Shown here in pieces: positions 11,371-20,750 of a DNA stretch of 30,066 nucleotides. Positions within the stretch are counted from its first letter, which is position 1; each line of letters begins with the position of its first letter. The stretch lies in assembly GCA_004325065.1 (NCBI GenBank), contig PITI01000039.1, positions 1 through 30,066 on the forward strand, written 5' to 3'. Position numbers and translations under genes: made by a program. The notes beneath the pieces are model-generated. The model was not told where the DNA came from and made no database searches. It saw nothing but the letters and a program-made list of their open reading frames with translations. This stretch comes from Hamiltosporidium magnivora. Taxonomy: Eukaryota; Microsporidia; Dubosqiidae.

Positions 11371-12318
11371 TCATTCTGAAAAAGGTAACTTTTCAGGAAT
11401 AGTAGGTCGAGGTAGGTTTATAAAATAGGGGTGTTTCAGAGCATTTAAACATGTTATTCTTTTTGAAGGATCATAAGTCAATAGTTTTGATAAAAGATCT
11501 AGTGCATCATCGCTTACAGCAGAAAACAAATTTTTTAACGGGTGTCTTTGATAAATTGGAAATTTGATAAAATTTGGAAGTAAAGTCAAAGATGGCCAAT
11601 CTTTTTCTGATGGAGTCCCAAGTGCCTTAAATATTGTATCTAATTGTTTGATATCATCATCCCCTGGAAAATATGGGGTTCTGAGAAATAGTTCGGCAAA
11701 AACACATCCAAACGACCACATATCTACCCCAAAAGAATATAATTTTGAGCCAAGAAGTAATTCTGGCGGTCTATACCATCTTGTGATTGCCTGTGGTGTC
11801 ATGCTCTGTGTAGATATTGATCTAGAGAGCCCAAAATCAGCCAACTTTACAATTCCCGTCACTGTAATTAAAATATTATTTGGTTTTATATCGCGATGAA
11901 GAATGAACTTAGAATGGCATGCAAATAGTCCTCTTAAAATCATATAAGACCAAGCTTTAATATCTTCCGGCATAATAATTATAGAACGATCCTTTATAAT
12001 TATTTCTAAATTAGATTCTACATATTCTAACACAAGATTTAAAGTTTTACTGAAATAAAAAACATTTAATATTTTTATAACGTATCGACTATCAATTTTT
12101 CTTAAGGATTTTATTTCGCGTATCGCACTCAAATCCAGTCCTTTAATCATATCAGATCTTTTGATTTTTTTTATTGCTACTTTTCTTATCGGTTTTATTG
12201 TACAGGTAGGTGAATAATATATTTTAGAAGAATCTTCTGTTTCAATTTCATCGGCTAGATATATAGTAGCATATGTACCTTCACCCAGCTTTTTTCTTTT
12301 TATATAACCAATTGCCAT
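11371..12318 (-). CDS. KIN28: Cyclin-dependent kinase, CDK7/Kin28 type (TFIIH kinase)
   Basis: This 315-residue serine/threonine kinase is complete. The glycine loop is LGEGTYA (11-17) and the ATP-binding lysine is in VAIK (K50). The PSTAIRE-equivalent helix reads LSAIREIK (63-70). The catalytic loop is HRDIKPNN (141-148), the DFG motif is at 161-163, and the T-loop has MTPQAITRWYR with T174 at the activating position. KSIL-like RSIIIMPEDIKAW (111-123), GTPSEKDWP (234-242) and the overall order match Kin28/CDK7 better than CDK1 or CDK5. In other eukaryotes this kinase, with cyclin H and MAT1, phosphorylates the RNA polymerase II C-terminal domain as part of TFIIH. An oddity is an extra stretch of roughly 20 residues (about 25-44) between strands beta 2 and beta 3. 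The C-terminus stops soon after the kinase core. The start is supported by CCC about 10 bases upstream. Another CDK subfamily is the main alternative. Confidence 0.9.
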   Translation of the reverse strand: MAIGYIKRKKLGEGTYATIYLADEIETEDSSKIYYSPTCTIKPIRKVAIKKIKRSDMIKGLDLSAIREIKSLRKIDSRYVIKILNVFYFSKTLNLVLEYVESNLEIIIKDRSIIIMPEDIKAWSYMILRGLFACHSKFILHRDIKPNNILITVTGIVKLADFGLSRSISTQSMTPQAITRWYRPPELLLGSKLYSFGVDMWSFGCVFAELFLRTPYFPGDDDIKQLDTIFKALGTPSEKDWPSLTLLPNFIKFPIYQRHPLKNLFSAVSDDALDLLSKLLTYDPSKRITCLNALKHPYFINLPRPTIPEKLPFSE

Positions 12319-12326
12319 TTAATCTT

Positions 12327-12333
12327 ATGGGTG
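12327..12333 (-). promoter_or_regulatory. CCC start-proximal signal of the kinase gene
   Basis: On the minus strand the sequence reads CACCCATAAGATTAA and then ATG. The CCC (12329-12331) lies 10 bases upstream of the start. Such C-triplets next to start codons are an established microsporidian feature. Here it supports both the start choice and the lineage. Confidence 0.55.
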
Positions 12334-12500
12334 CTGTTATACAAATAAATTTTTTTATAAAAGGAATAATTTATTTTTAAGATTGAAATTTCTACTAAAT
12401 TTATCAACAACTTTATATTTTTTAGATTTAAAGAAATTAAACTCGTTTTTTTTAATTAAAGATTTAATCTTAAATAAATATATATATCTATAATCATTAA

Positions 12501-12746
12501 AAAAGCTCACCAAGCCAGGTGCAGAATTAGTTTGGAATATTCTCTGCTTGTCGTAAGAGGCGACTAAAAGGGACTGGTCTTTATGTTGGGGTTGGCGTGG
12601 GCCAACAAACCGACCGTTTAAAACTATCTTGTTACGAAATCCGAAAAAGTAAACAAATCTAATGGAAAAAGACCAGTCGGCCGTATTACTGAGGGAGGCC
12701 AGGGCTCATACAGGGCTGTAGTGTCAAGCATGAATGAATGAATGAT
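12501..12746 (+). repeat. GC-rich structured repeat with TGAA tail, SINE or LINE 3'-end-like
   Basis: Bases 12541-12720 are about 47% GC by my count (84 of 180), whereas a nearby 60-base block (12841-12900) has 8 G/C. The block contains an 11-bp perfect inverted repeat, GACTGGTCTTT (12572-12582) with AAAGACCAGTC (12668-12678). It also has a perfect hairpin GTTGGC-GTGG-GCCAAC (12591-12606) and a short GTCG/CGAC stem (12550-12564). It ends in TGAATGAATGAATGA (12731-12745). A simple tetranucleotide tail after a structured 3' region is the known layout of non-LTR retrotransposon 3' ends and of the SINEs that share them. The tail fixes the orientation as plus. No open frame and no clear target-site duplication are visible. 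I recall similar CTTGTCGTAAGAGGCGACTAA cassettes from animal repeats but cannot verify this. Confidence 0.6.
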
Positions 12747-13502
12747 CCTAAAAATGACATGTTACTCTGGCTCAATTATAATCATTTTTCTTATAAAATA
12801 TTCTTAATGATTCTGATTTAATTTTCAGATTTTAATCTTCAAAAATTTACTTTTGATATTTTACAGAATTAATCATGAAATTTAAAGTTTAAGATTTTTA
12901 TATTGGTTAATTTTATTCATTCTTTACTTTTTATCGTGTTATTTGAAATAATTAATAAAAGTATAAATACTTTTAGCTGTATTTATATGTCAAAATTCTG
13001 GAAGATTTGTTTAATTTAAAAATGTGCTTTGCTTAATAGTTTTTCATATAAACGTTCATATATAAGGTATAAATTTACTTTTTGGGTTTAATGATGGCTA
13101 AAGTATCATTTTATTTTATTTTCAAGACAGATAAATAAAAATCAAGAAATTAAAATTTTTGAAACTATGCATCCTTATGATCCCTAGGTATACTTGTAAG
13201 AAAATCACTTTAAAATTAAATCCTATAAAATATACTTGACTTATTTGAGATAAAATCTTGATTTCATTCTTTAAAATAATTCGAATGTAATATATAGCAT
13301 GTAAATTTAAGTTTTTTTTTAAATTAGTTAGATCCTAATCTCACAAAATTATTTATTCGCTTTACATATCTTTAATTATTAAAATCTTTGAAGATAAATC
13401 CAATAAACAAGTTTATTTAAAACCATATTTAGTTAAATACTATTCCTTTAAAAATAACTTAAAATTTATAATTCATTTATATTTATTTTCATCTGTAATC
13501 GA
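12747..13502. other. AT-rich spacer
   Basis: No gene is seen between the structured repeat and the 3' end of the dolichol-phosphate mannose synthase gene. The sequence returns at once to the very AT-rich background composition. No tRNA-like or hairpin structure stands out. Confidence 0.5.
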
Positions 13503-14207
13503 TTAAATCTTAAAAAAGAGAATAACAATCTTGAAAAAAAACTTGATAATTTCGTTCAATCCCATTTTAGAAGAACCACTGATTCTGTCAACAAACACGA
13601 TTGGACATTCTTCAATAGAGAATTTATTTCTCTGTGCCCAGTATAAGACTTCCATTTGATATGAAAATCCATCTGATTCAACCTTATCAATTAAGGACTT
13701 TAATATGTTACGTTTATATAGTCTGTAGCTACCAGTTACATCTGAAACCTTTAAGTTTAAAAGAATTCTTGCCAAATTATTTGCACCTCTACTTATAAGC
13801 TTACGATAAAATGACCATCCAGAAACACCTGATCTTTCATTCTTCAAATATCTAGTCCCGATAACAATGTCACAGTCATTAATTTTTTGCTTTTCAATCA
13901 TATCTTTCATATAAAAAGGATTGTGGGACATATCAGCATCCATTATAAAAATGAACTTTGCTTTTGTATATTTTAACGCATGTTTGTAAGCAGACCCGAG
14001 CCCTAATTTACCTTCTCTCTGTAATATTTCGACATTTACCATTTGTTTCATTTTAATTGCCTTTTCAAAGGTATTATCTTTACTATTATCATCCACCATT
14101 AATATTTTATAGTCCATATTTATTTCTTTGAAAGTTTCGTGTATCATATAAAGTACGCTTTGTATATTTTCTTCTTCATTATATGTTGGCAATATGATTT
14201 CATACAT
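13503..14207 (-). CDS. DPM1: Dolichol-phosphate mannosyltransferase catalytic subunit
   Basis: This 234-residue family 2 glycosyltransferase transfers mannose from GDP-mannose to dolichyl phosphate at the ER membrane. The product serves O-mannosylation, GPI anchors and N-glycans. Visible motifs are PTYNEEENI (7-15), VDDNSKDNT (38-46), REGKLGLGSAY (64-74) and the metal/nucleotide-binding MDADMSHNP (89-97). They continue with GTRY (117-120), WSFYRKLISRGAN (131-143), DVTGSYRLYKR (156-166) and GSSKMG (211-216). There is no separate C-terminal membrane anchor, only a hydrophobic end (FFFKIVILFF). The layout is therefore the human/fission-yeast type, which normally needs small DPM2/DPM3 partners, rather than the anchored budding-yeast type. 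CCC directly abuts the ATG, which supports this start. A polyprenal reductase gene lies about 2.3 kb away on the other strand, in the same lipid-sugar pathway. Confidence 0.93.
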   Translation of the reverse strand: MYEIILPTYNEEENIQSVLYMIHETFKEINMDYKILMVDDNSKDNTFEKAIKMKQMVNVEILQREGKLGLGSAYKHALKYTKAKFIFIMDADMSHNPFYMKDMIEKQKINDCDIVIGTRYLKNERSGVSGWSFYRKLISRGANNLARILLNLKVSDVTGSYRLYKRNILKSLIDKVESDGFSYQMEVLYWAQRNKFSIEECPIVFVDRISGSSKMGLNEIIKFFFKIVILFFKI

Positions 14208-14213
14208 GGGTAC
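14208..14213 (-). promoter_or_regulatory. CCC start-proximal signal of DPM1
   Basis: The minus strand reads GTACCC followed immediately by ATG, with CCC at 14208-14210. This is the same kind of start-adjacent C-triplet as at the kinase and reductase genes. It decides the start at 14207. Confidence 0.55.
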
Positions 14214-15770
14214 TTAATTTATTGTTTATTTAATTTAATTATAAAATGCAAATTTACTTCTTTTTTTTATTGTTTTATTTTAGGTTTAAATATTTCTAAT
14301 CTAAAATATGGTGATATTTATCTTATTTAAGAACAATAAAGACATCTTTTTGGTTAATCATCATCCGGAGCAATAAATATAAACTATAAATACGAACAAA
14401 ACAAATATTTGTAAGATTTAATCTCAAATATATTTTTAAAATAATAAACAGGATTATATGTTTTACAATTCTAGGAATCAGAATCAGTTACACATTATAA
14501 AGAAAACAATGGTCAGATCGTAAAAGAAAATTCTTGAAAGCGAAGAAGTAAACAAACAAGCTTTATTTCATAGCTGGATATAAATCGGGTTCTTTAAACA
14601 ACTAAAAAAAATTCACAATGTATTAAATTAAATCTTAAGATTAAAATCAGATCTAGATTTTTTATTCGCATGTGTAGATATTATTCTAGATGTAATATAA
14701 TAGTACGATTATCAAGTTTAATTTCAAAACTTATTTTTTATTTTGTTATATCAAAAAACTTAGCAATATATTCTATTAGATAATATAGTATGTTTTTAAA
14801 GTTAAAATATATTTAAAAAAATATTTTTTTTGCCCGATCTACTACCAATATTTAACACAGATTACAGGAGCTTCCAAGATTCTTCTATCCGTCAATTTTT
14901 GCTGAGATGCTAATACGAGATTCTTTTTATAGTTTAATTTGCAAATTCAAAACCAATCTATTAAAATATTTAAAGTAGAGGTTATTAAACGCTAATCGAA
15001 CCAGATTTTAGAATAATTCCACTATATTTTCAACTTAACCATGCATATGTTGTAATTATATAGTAAATGTTTGTTAGATATTATTTAATCATTTAACATT
15101 GCAAGTGTATTTAGTGATCGATAAGAATACACAAGGACAAAACGTTATTCTGTGAATAACTACAAAAATAAAGTGATATATTCTACTTTGATCGAAAAAG
15201 AAGTATAGATAAATTTGGGTGCTTAATATATACAGAGAGAGTATTTTGATGTTTCATAGAATGAAATGATAGGTACAAAACATAATAATTTTACCAATAC
15301 TCGTAAATTATAATAATATTCCTAGAATCCTAACTCTAGTTTACATTCTTAAAAACTCTAAATCAAGCCTCTGATTCATAAAATAAACGAATGTGTCTGA
15401 CATAAATTAAAGTATATCGTAGCAGATATCCGAATCTACAGTGGAATTATAATAAGAAATAAAATAAATTACTAATCAAATATAATGTATAATAATATAT
15501 TATTTAAAATAACTTCGATATTTTTCATTAGAATATCTTATTGTTGCTTAAAATTTCTACATGGTCTCTAAATTTACAAAAATATAATTTTTTTTTTAAT
15601 ATCAGCAAGTTGGTTGTTAATTGCTGTGGTATACACATTAAATTTTCAATTGGGTTTTTATACTATAATGATATAGTTCCATAATCAAAAAGACACAAAC
15701 AAGCTTTAAAACATCTTACATACTTATTACATTCCTTTTTTACCTTTTGGTGTCGAGGATGAAAAATTAT
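14211..15770. other. AT-rich spacer with slightly richer patch
   Basis: No supported gene is present. Around 14830-14980 the composition is less AT-rich and a plus-strand frame is open for about 40 codons (SIFAEMLIRDSFYSL and neighbours). It has no start signal and no motif that I recognise, so it may be a coding remnant. The rest is A/T-rich. Confidence 0.4.
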
Positions 15771-15773
15771 AAT

Positions 15774-16140
15774 TTTCCATTTGCTTCTTTTAATCTGTTA
15801 TAAATCGAAATTATGGTGGATTGGCCTATAGATCCAACGAGCTTATTTCCACCAAAATGGCAACATTGATCTTCAAACCATTTCAATAAACTTGTCCAAG
15901 CAGATGGTTTTATATGTGGTTAGCTTCCTTCCATCTGCTTATAAATATAACTAAATTTATATAAATAGATTCTAGCATTTTTAAATTTGAAAAGTGCTGT
16001 ATTGATTGGTCAAGTGCATAAGTTTTATTTCTAAAAGATTTAAGTATCAAGAACATAATTTTTATTTTAATTTTGTCAATATTTTTCCAAAAAAGAAAGT
16101 TTACTCGTCTCAAACTGATTTTTAGTGATAGAAGCAAACA
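15774..16140 (-). pseudogene. Decayed coding remnant, possibly ISXO2/Merlin-type transposase N-terminal part
   Basis: The minus strand reads FETSKLSFWKNIDKIKIKI, continuing with an open frame to RWKEANHI (stop near 15911). After a one-base shift it continues with KPSAWTSLLKWFEDQ, then GGNKLVGSIGQ, STIISIYNRLKEANG, and a stop near 15774. The phrase FETSKLSFWK resembles the segment after the zinc ribbon in ISXO2/IS1595-type (Merlin) transposases, where a 'G.xFExSKLxLxxI' pattern is usual. STIISIYNRLKEA resembles the following helix-turn-helix. The DDE core itself is absent. The family call is weak; the claim that this was coding and is now frameshifted is stronger. It lies between the two dolichol-pathway genes. 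Confidence 0.35.
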
Positions 16141-16516
16141 TAAATCTTTACTGTGTCGCTAATTTCTTAATTGCATTTAAAATACTGCAAAAAAATGAAA
16201 ATAACCCTATTATGTAGGTTTTCCAATGCTTCTCGAAGAATTATTCCGAATAGTTTTATGTTTTAAACTAAAAATACTCATAATGTAAGTTTTTTTTTTG
16301 AAAAAGCAAAATATATTAGTTTCTATCTTAATTTTTAAATTTTCTGGTCTAAATTTATTTTTCTAGATTTTTGCTCAAGTTTTTCGATCATCAAATTATA
16401 GGTATTTGTACGAATGAACACGATCGAGGACAAATGGCAAAAATTTGAATGTCATAGAATCATTTAAAGAAAAGCTTTTCTACTAAAATATTTTAAAAAA
16501 TATTTTTACAAAATAA

Positions 16517-16519
16517 CCC
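16517..16519 (+). promoter_or_regulatory. CCC start-proximal signal of the polyprenal reductase gene
   Basis: AATAACCC is followed directly by ATG at 16520. It is the same start-adjacent C-triplet as at DPM1, and supports the start and the gene. Confidence 0.55.
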
Positions 16520-17092
16520 ATGAAATTTATAACAGATAATTTTAGTTTAATTTATTTCATTTCACTAAATATTTCAATTATATTTTTCCAATTCTTTTAC
16601 AAAAAACCTCTCCTTCATGGTTATTTGATAGATACAGGAATTCCAAAAAATTACTTTTATATTTTCTATTTATCGGGAATATTATTCTCAATTTTTCTAG
16701 GAAAATATGATTTATTTCTATTACATCTAATCAGAAGATTAATTGAATGTTTTTTTTACAGGTATAGTGCAAAAAACAAAATGACGGTTTTACAATTTGC
16801 GCATGGAATATTTTATTATCCTTTACTGGTACTTAATACTCCTAATATTCTTATATTTCAAAAATATTTTATAATTGTATCTCTTCTACAAATATTCGCT
16901 CATTTTTTAATTTTTAATAGGAAATCTTTCTTTTTTAGATATTTCCATTATTACATGGAAATAATTTTATATTTTATTGTCTTTTTATCCAACAAAAATA
17001 TTCCCATGTTTTTAAATTTTACTTATGTAATTATTTTTGTTGTTACCACCATCCTTAATAGGAAATCTCATCTATTAAATAAAGTATACTGA
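16520..17092 (+). CDS. DFG10: Compact polyprenal reductase, SRD5A3/DFG10 type
   Basis: This 190-residue, strongly hydrophobic protein has about five or six predicted membrane segments. Family landmarks appear in order. IPKNYFYIFYLSGIL (41-55) corresponds to the PKxxFxHFY region. HLIRRLIECFFY (69-80) corresponds to the HxxRRLxE motif. SAKNKMTVLQFAHGIFYYP (83-101) matches the following conserved block. FRYFHYYMEIILY (139-151) matches the HYxxE region, and LNRKSHLLNK (179-188) matches the terminal KxH segment. Known relatives reduce the alpha-isoprene unit on the way from polyprenol to dolichol in the ER. Family members are usually about 250-320 residues, so this is a reduced version with loops trimmed but motifs kept. 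It sits near DPM1, which consumes the dolichyl phosphate that this pathway makes. The usual CPHY has become RYFHY, so the proline is lost. Confidence 0.82.
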   Translation: MKFITDNFSLIYFISLNISIIFFQFFYKKPLLHGYLIDTGIPKNYFYIFYLSGILFSIFLGKYDLFLLHLIRRLIECFFYRYSAKNKMTVLQFAHGIFYYPLLVLNTPNILIFQKYFIIVSLLQIFAHFLIFNRKSFFFRYFHYYMEIILYFIVFLSNKNIPMFLNFTYVIIFVVTTILNRKSHLLNKVY

Positions 17093-18870
17093 TATTTTCT
17101 TTTATACTCCTATAATAATTCTTTTACTTTAAATATGATATATAATTTAGACTCGAATATTTTAATTTGGATATTTGGGCACATTTACGTACAATTTATA
17201 ATAATTATATTTTTCCTTTGAATTTTTGCTCCAATTTCATAGCAAATTAAATTAATTTCTATTTTAAAAAAACTATATATTATTTTTTCTGTTTTTTGTA
17301 TCATATTTATTTTTACAAAGGTTTTCTTTGGATTTGTTTTTATCTACAACATTTAAATCATAATATATATTTTGTGTTATCATATCGTTATATTTCTGAT
17401 CTTATATTCCTTATTACTTCGTTTTATTTTATTGACTAGATTTAATTTGTTAAAATAACAAATCTTTTTGATAAATTTGTATTTGGATAGAAAGTAATCG
17501 ATAGAAATATATTTTTGCGAATGTATATTTCAGTTCAAATATACTCTTTTGTAATTTTTTTTTAAACGTCTTAAATATTAAGTTAATCTTATTTATTACT
17601 TGGAAAATAAGAATATGAAATTTTGATCTATATTTAAGAAAAAAAACTTAGATGATATAAGTTGAAAACAATTTGAAATTTACAAATAAGCTTTTAAAGG
17701 AAGCAATTTTTTTTCATATTTTCATAGAATATGAATTGAATTATTTTTCTATTGGGATTTATTTTTTTAAGCTTAGACTATACGTGCTAGTATAAAAAGA
17801 TTATATTTTTGATTTTGATTGTAATTCATTATTTACTAGTTTCACATATCAATACATTTGATATTAATGATAGGCATTATACGAAATCAAAATACAAAGA
17901 TTTAATATTTTTTATATTCTGTTGAATTGTATTTATATTGGTACATTAAATGAATGTTTACTTCTTAGATAAATCGCAAAATTTATATTTTTTTCAGTAT
18001 TATAAAATCATATGTTCAGAAATAGAGCTAAAAATGGATTGTTTAATAAAGATTGGTTTACTTTGTTCCTCTGGATACAATTTCGATCAAGGGCCTTTAA
18101 ATGATCAATCAATAGTATTATGAGTTTAACTAAATCGATGAGTATATTATAAGAAATATACAAAGTATTATATACCAGCTATTTTGCTATTTTTGATTGT
18201 GGATACATAGAAGTATAATTTACAGAATTTAAAAGTTCCAAAAAAACTTGATTTGTAACAAAAATATGAAAAAAATAAGGCTATATGAAATTTTCCTAAA
18301 GCACATAATACCCTAGATGTGAATGACTGATCAAAATAGATTTTAACCCGAGCATTCAATTATACTCCGCGGTTTATTGAACTTTTTTTTAAACTCAGAA
18401 TAAATATTTTATAAAATTAGAGGAAATCACGAATAAAATGGTTGAAAATATCATTCTACAAAAAAAATGGGTTAAAATATTTTTATGCTCAATAATCAAA
18501 TATTCAAATAAAAGAGAACAAAAACATGACACAATTGTAATTTGGTTTCATCTATTAATAATAAATTATCATGATCACGAGTTTTTATAAGGTAAGATCC
18601 ACTTAGCTATTGATAAAAAGCATAATTTATTTTTGTAATTTTGAATATTCGACATAAAGAAGTTGTAGCTAATAATGTTTCCTAAGAAATGACTAGAATA
18701 TTAGAAATACCCTATATTACATAATACTTAATAATTCTCTGAGCTAGCGAAAGAAGTTTTAAAAACATGTGGTTAATCAAAAAACATGAAATTTATTGAA
18801 CCTTTAATATCATAGAACTACTAAATAACGATATTTTTTTTATTAAATGCTTCTATAAATAATTCCACTA
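17093..18870. other. AT-rich gene desert
   Basis: No supported gene is seen. A short, less AT-rich stretch near 18010-18160 is open in two plus frames (for example NRAKNGLFNKDWFTLFLW) for about 35 codons, then closes. It could be an eroded coding piece. A minus-strand 63-codon open frame at 18168-18359 has no features of a gene. Confidence 0.45.
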
Positions 18871-19497
18871 ATGATATTAATTGTTTTGCGTTTTAAATAC
18901 ATTGCAGAAGGCTCTTTATATATATTGGATTGTATTTTAGACGAAGGCTTAGAGATACCACCGTTTTCACAATATAGACCAGAAAAGCAGTCAAATGATT
19001 GTTTTGGGAAGAAAAAATGTCTTCAACTACTTTCTATTTTTAAAAATATAAGATTAGAACCAAAACCATTGCAATTCTATTATGAAATTGATCAAAAATC
19101 TTGGCTTAAATATAGAACCAAATTAAATAATTGGGCTATGTATTGAGGTACCTGAAACTAAGATATAAATTGGGAAATAATGTCAATAAAAAGCGATAAA
19201 TTATACAAAAAAATACACTAAAGTTTCTATAAAGCTAAAAAAAGTAGGAGACGGATTACTAGCACAGCAATTAAATTGAAATATGAAATAAGAGATGGAA
19301 TGAAATTCTTCTATTTTTATGATCAAGATGGAATTATTTTATATGAGAATTATAAAGTTAGTTGTATTTTATATACTTTAAAACTTCTTCTGGAATTAGA
19401 AGGTCTCTATGAAAAGTCCAGATATATTTATTTTGAAAATATAAAAGCCGTAAGGGATATGGATGGAATATTTTCATACTTAAAAAGCCATATATAA
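18871..19497 (+). pseudogene. Possible broken gene, two open segments in one frame
   Basis: Two open segments, 18871-19146 (91 codons) and a second that ends at 19495-19497, lie in the same frame. They are separated by a cluster of stops at 19144-19158 and another TAA at about 19219. The second segment can be read upstream of its ATG as RRRITSTAIKLKYEIRDGMK. Both products have balanced, coding-like composition, including YRPEKQSNDCFGKKKC and YFYDQDGIILYENY. I recognise no family. A single gene with several stop mutations is the simplest reading. No CCC signal precedes the ATG at 18871. The fragments just downstream may belong to the same locus. Confidence 0.35.
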
Positions 19498-20017
19498 CCA
19501 AAGTATCATTTATTTTGACGATATTTTTAACATATTAAAATGTCTGTCATGGTGTTTATATTAATAATTTGTTTTTAGTAATTTTAGAGTTTATTAACGA
19601 CTTGGTTTTGAACGAAAAGTTTTGGACTAAAAGCTTACCTCTAGTCAATTTTATATGTTGACTTATATCTAGTTGTTAGTGCTCTTGCTTATATTTAATA
19701 ATTTCAAATACTTATTTTTGGGTATTTTAAGACAATTTAGTGTGAATCTGAACAGTAAATATAAAAATGATTGCACACGTTTAAAATTTACTTTGAAAAA
19801 AAAATTTTTGTTGGATTGGAAATTATAAATCTCACATAGGTTTTTTAAGCCTTGTTAAAATTTATAAGACGAATTAATCTATTTCACGCTACTTGGACCT
19901 AGTGATGTGAGTTTTTTTTTTTTCAATTTGCGGTTAAATATTATGTTTATGCTATAATTGTGATGATTATATCAGTTTCCACGTGTTGTATTTCAAAATA
20001 TTATAAAATCAAATTAA

Positions 20018-20693
20018 ACTAAAAGCATAAATGGCGTCTATTATAGTCGAATAAACGATTTGAAACATGAACTTCTATCTCTGATAAAATCCGACTTGGG
20101 ATAATCTAGATATGAAAGATGTTCTAATATACCTAGAAGAAACAAAAATACATTTGAAACTTATATTTTCATAATAAGTAAGAACCATAAAAAATTTGTA
20201 TCTGAAGCTAAGGATAAAGATATTAAACACTTAATTGGAGGGAATAACCTAAAATAAAGAAAGCATTTAAAAATCAAAGAGGAAATAAATAAAGTATATT
20301 ACAGAAAAAATCAACAGTTAGAATCAAAATAACAAATGATTTTACATTTTAATAAATTTAATTTTTCCTCTAAATTTCATAATTGTTTTTATTAATAGAT
20401 TTTTCTTTATATGGCATGGAAATACACAAATACACTTAAAACACACTTTCCAACAAAATAAGGAAGAAGAGCATCATAACTCAACACTGTATAAGGTTTT
20501 GTAGTTTTTGTTAGAAAATAAAATCTAAATTATACATGAAGTCAAAATTTAAGAGAAGCCCGAATATGGATTACAGCCTATATTAACCAAAAATAATGTA
20601 AAAAGAAACAAATCAAAATATAAATTGAACCATGATGGCTTAAAATATTTCGAAATTGTTTTAATCTTTGTATTTACAACTTTTTTTGTATAA
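20018..20693 (+). pseudogene. Decayed coding fragments upstream of the TRS120-like gene
   Basis: Frame 2 from 20018 reads INGVYYSRINDLKHELLSL, meets one stop, and continues with RRNKNTFETYIFIISKNHKK. It meets a second stop and continues with KIKEEINKVYYRKNQQ, ending at 20330-20332. Further on, frame 3 reads KPEYGLQPILTKNNVKRNK and KLNHDGLKYFEI, and ends in a hydrophobic run before TAA 20691-20693. The fragments have coding-like composition but many interruptions. The hydrophobic end could be a former C-terminal membrane anchor. No family is recognised, and whether the two parts came from one gene is uncertain. Confidence 0.35.
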
Positions 20694-20750
20694 AAAAATT
20701 ATTAATTTACTTTTTTTATAAAACTTAATAATTTATCCTGAAAATAAACA

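Noticed and set aside
11564..11899. 111-codon plus-strand open frame
   Set aside because: It is antisense to the conserved kinase core; openness follows from the codon use of the real gene.
14856..14978. 40-codon plus-strand coding-like patch
   Set aside because: It is too short, with stops on both sides and no family motif.
18008..18160. Short coding-like patch in two plus frames
   Set aside because: The two frames cannot be told apart and no motif is present.
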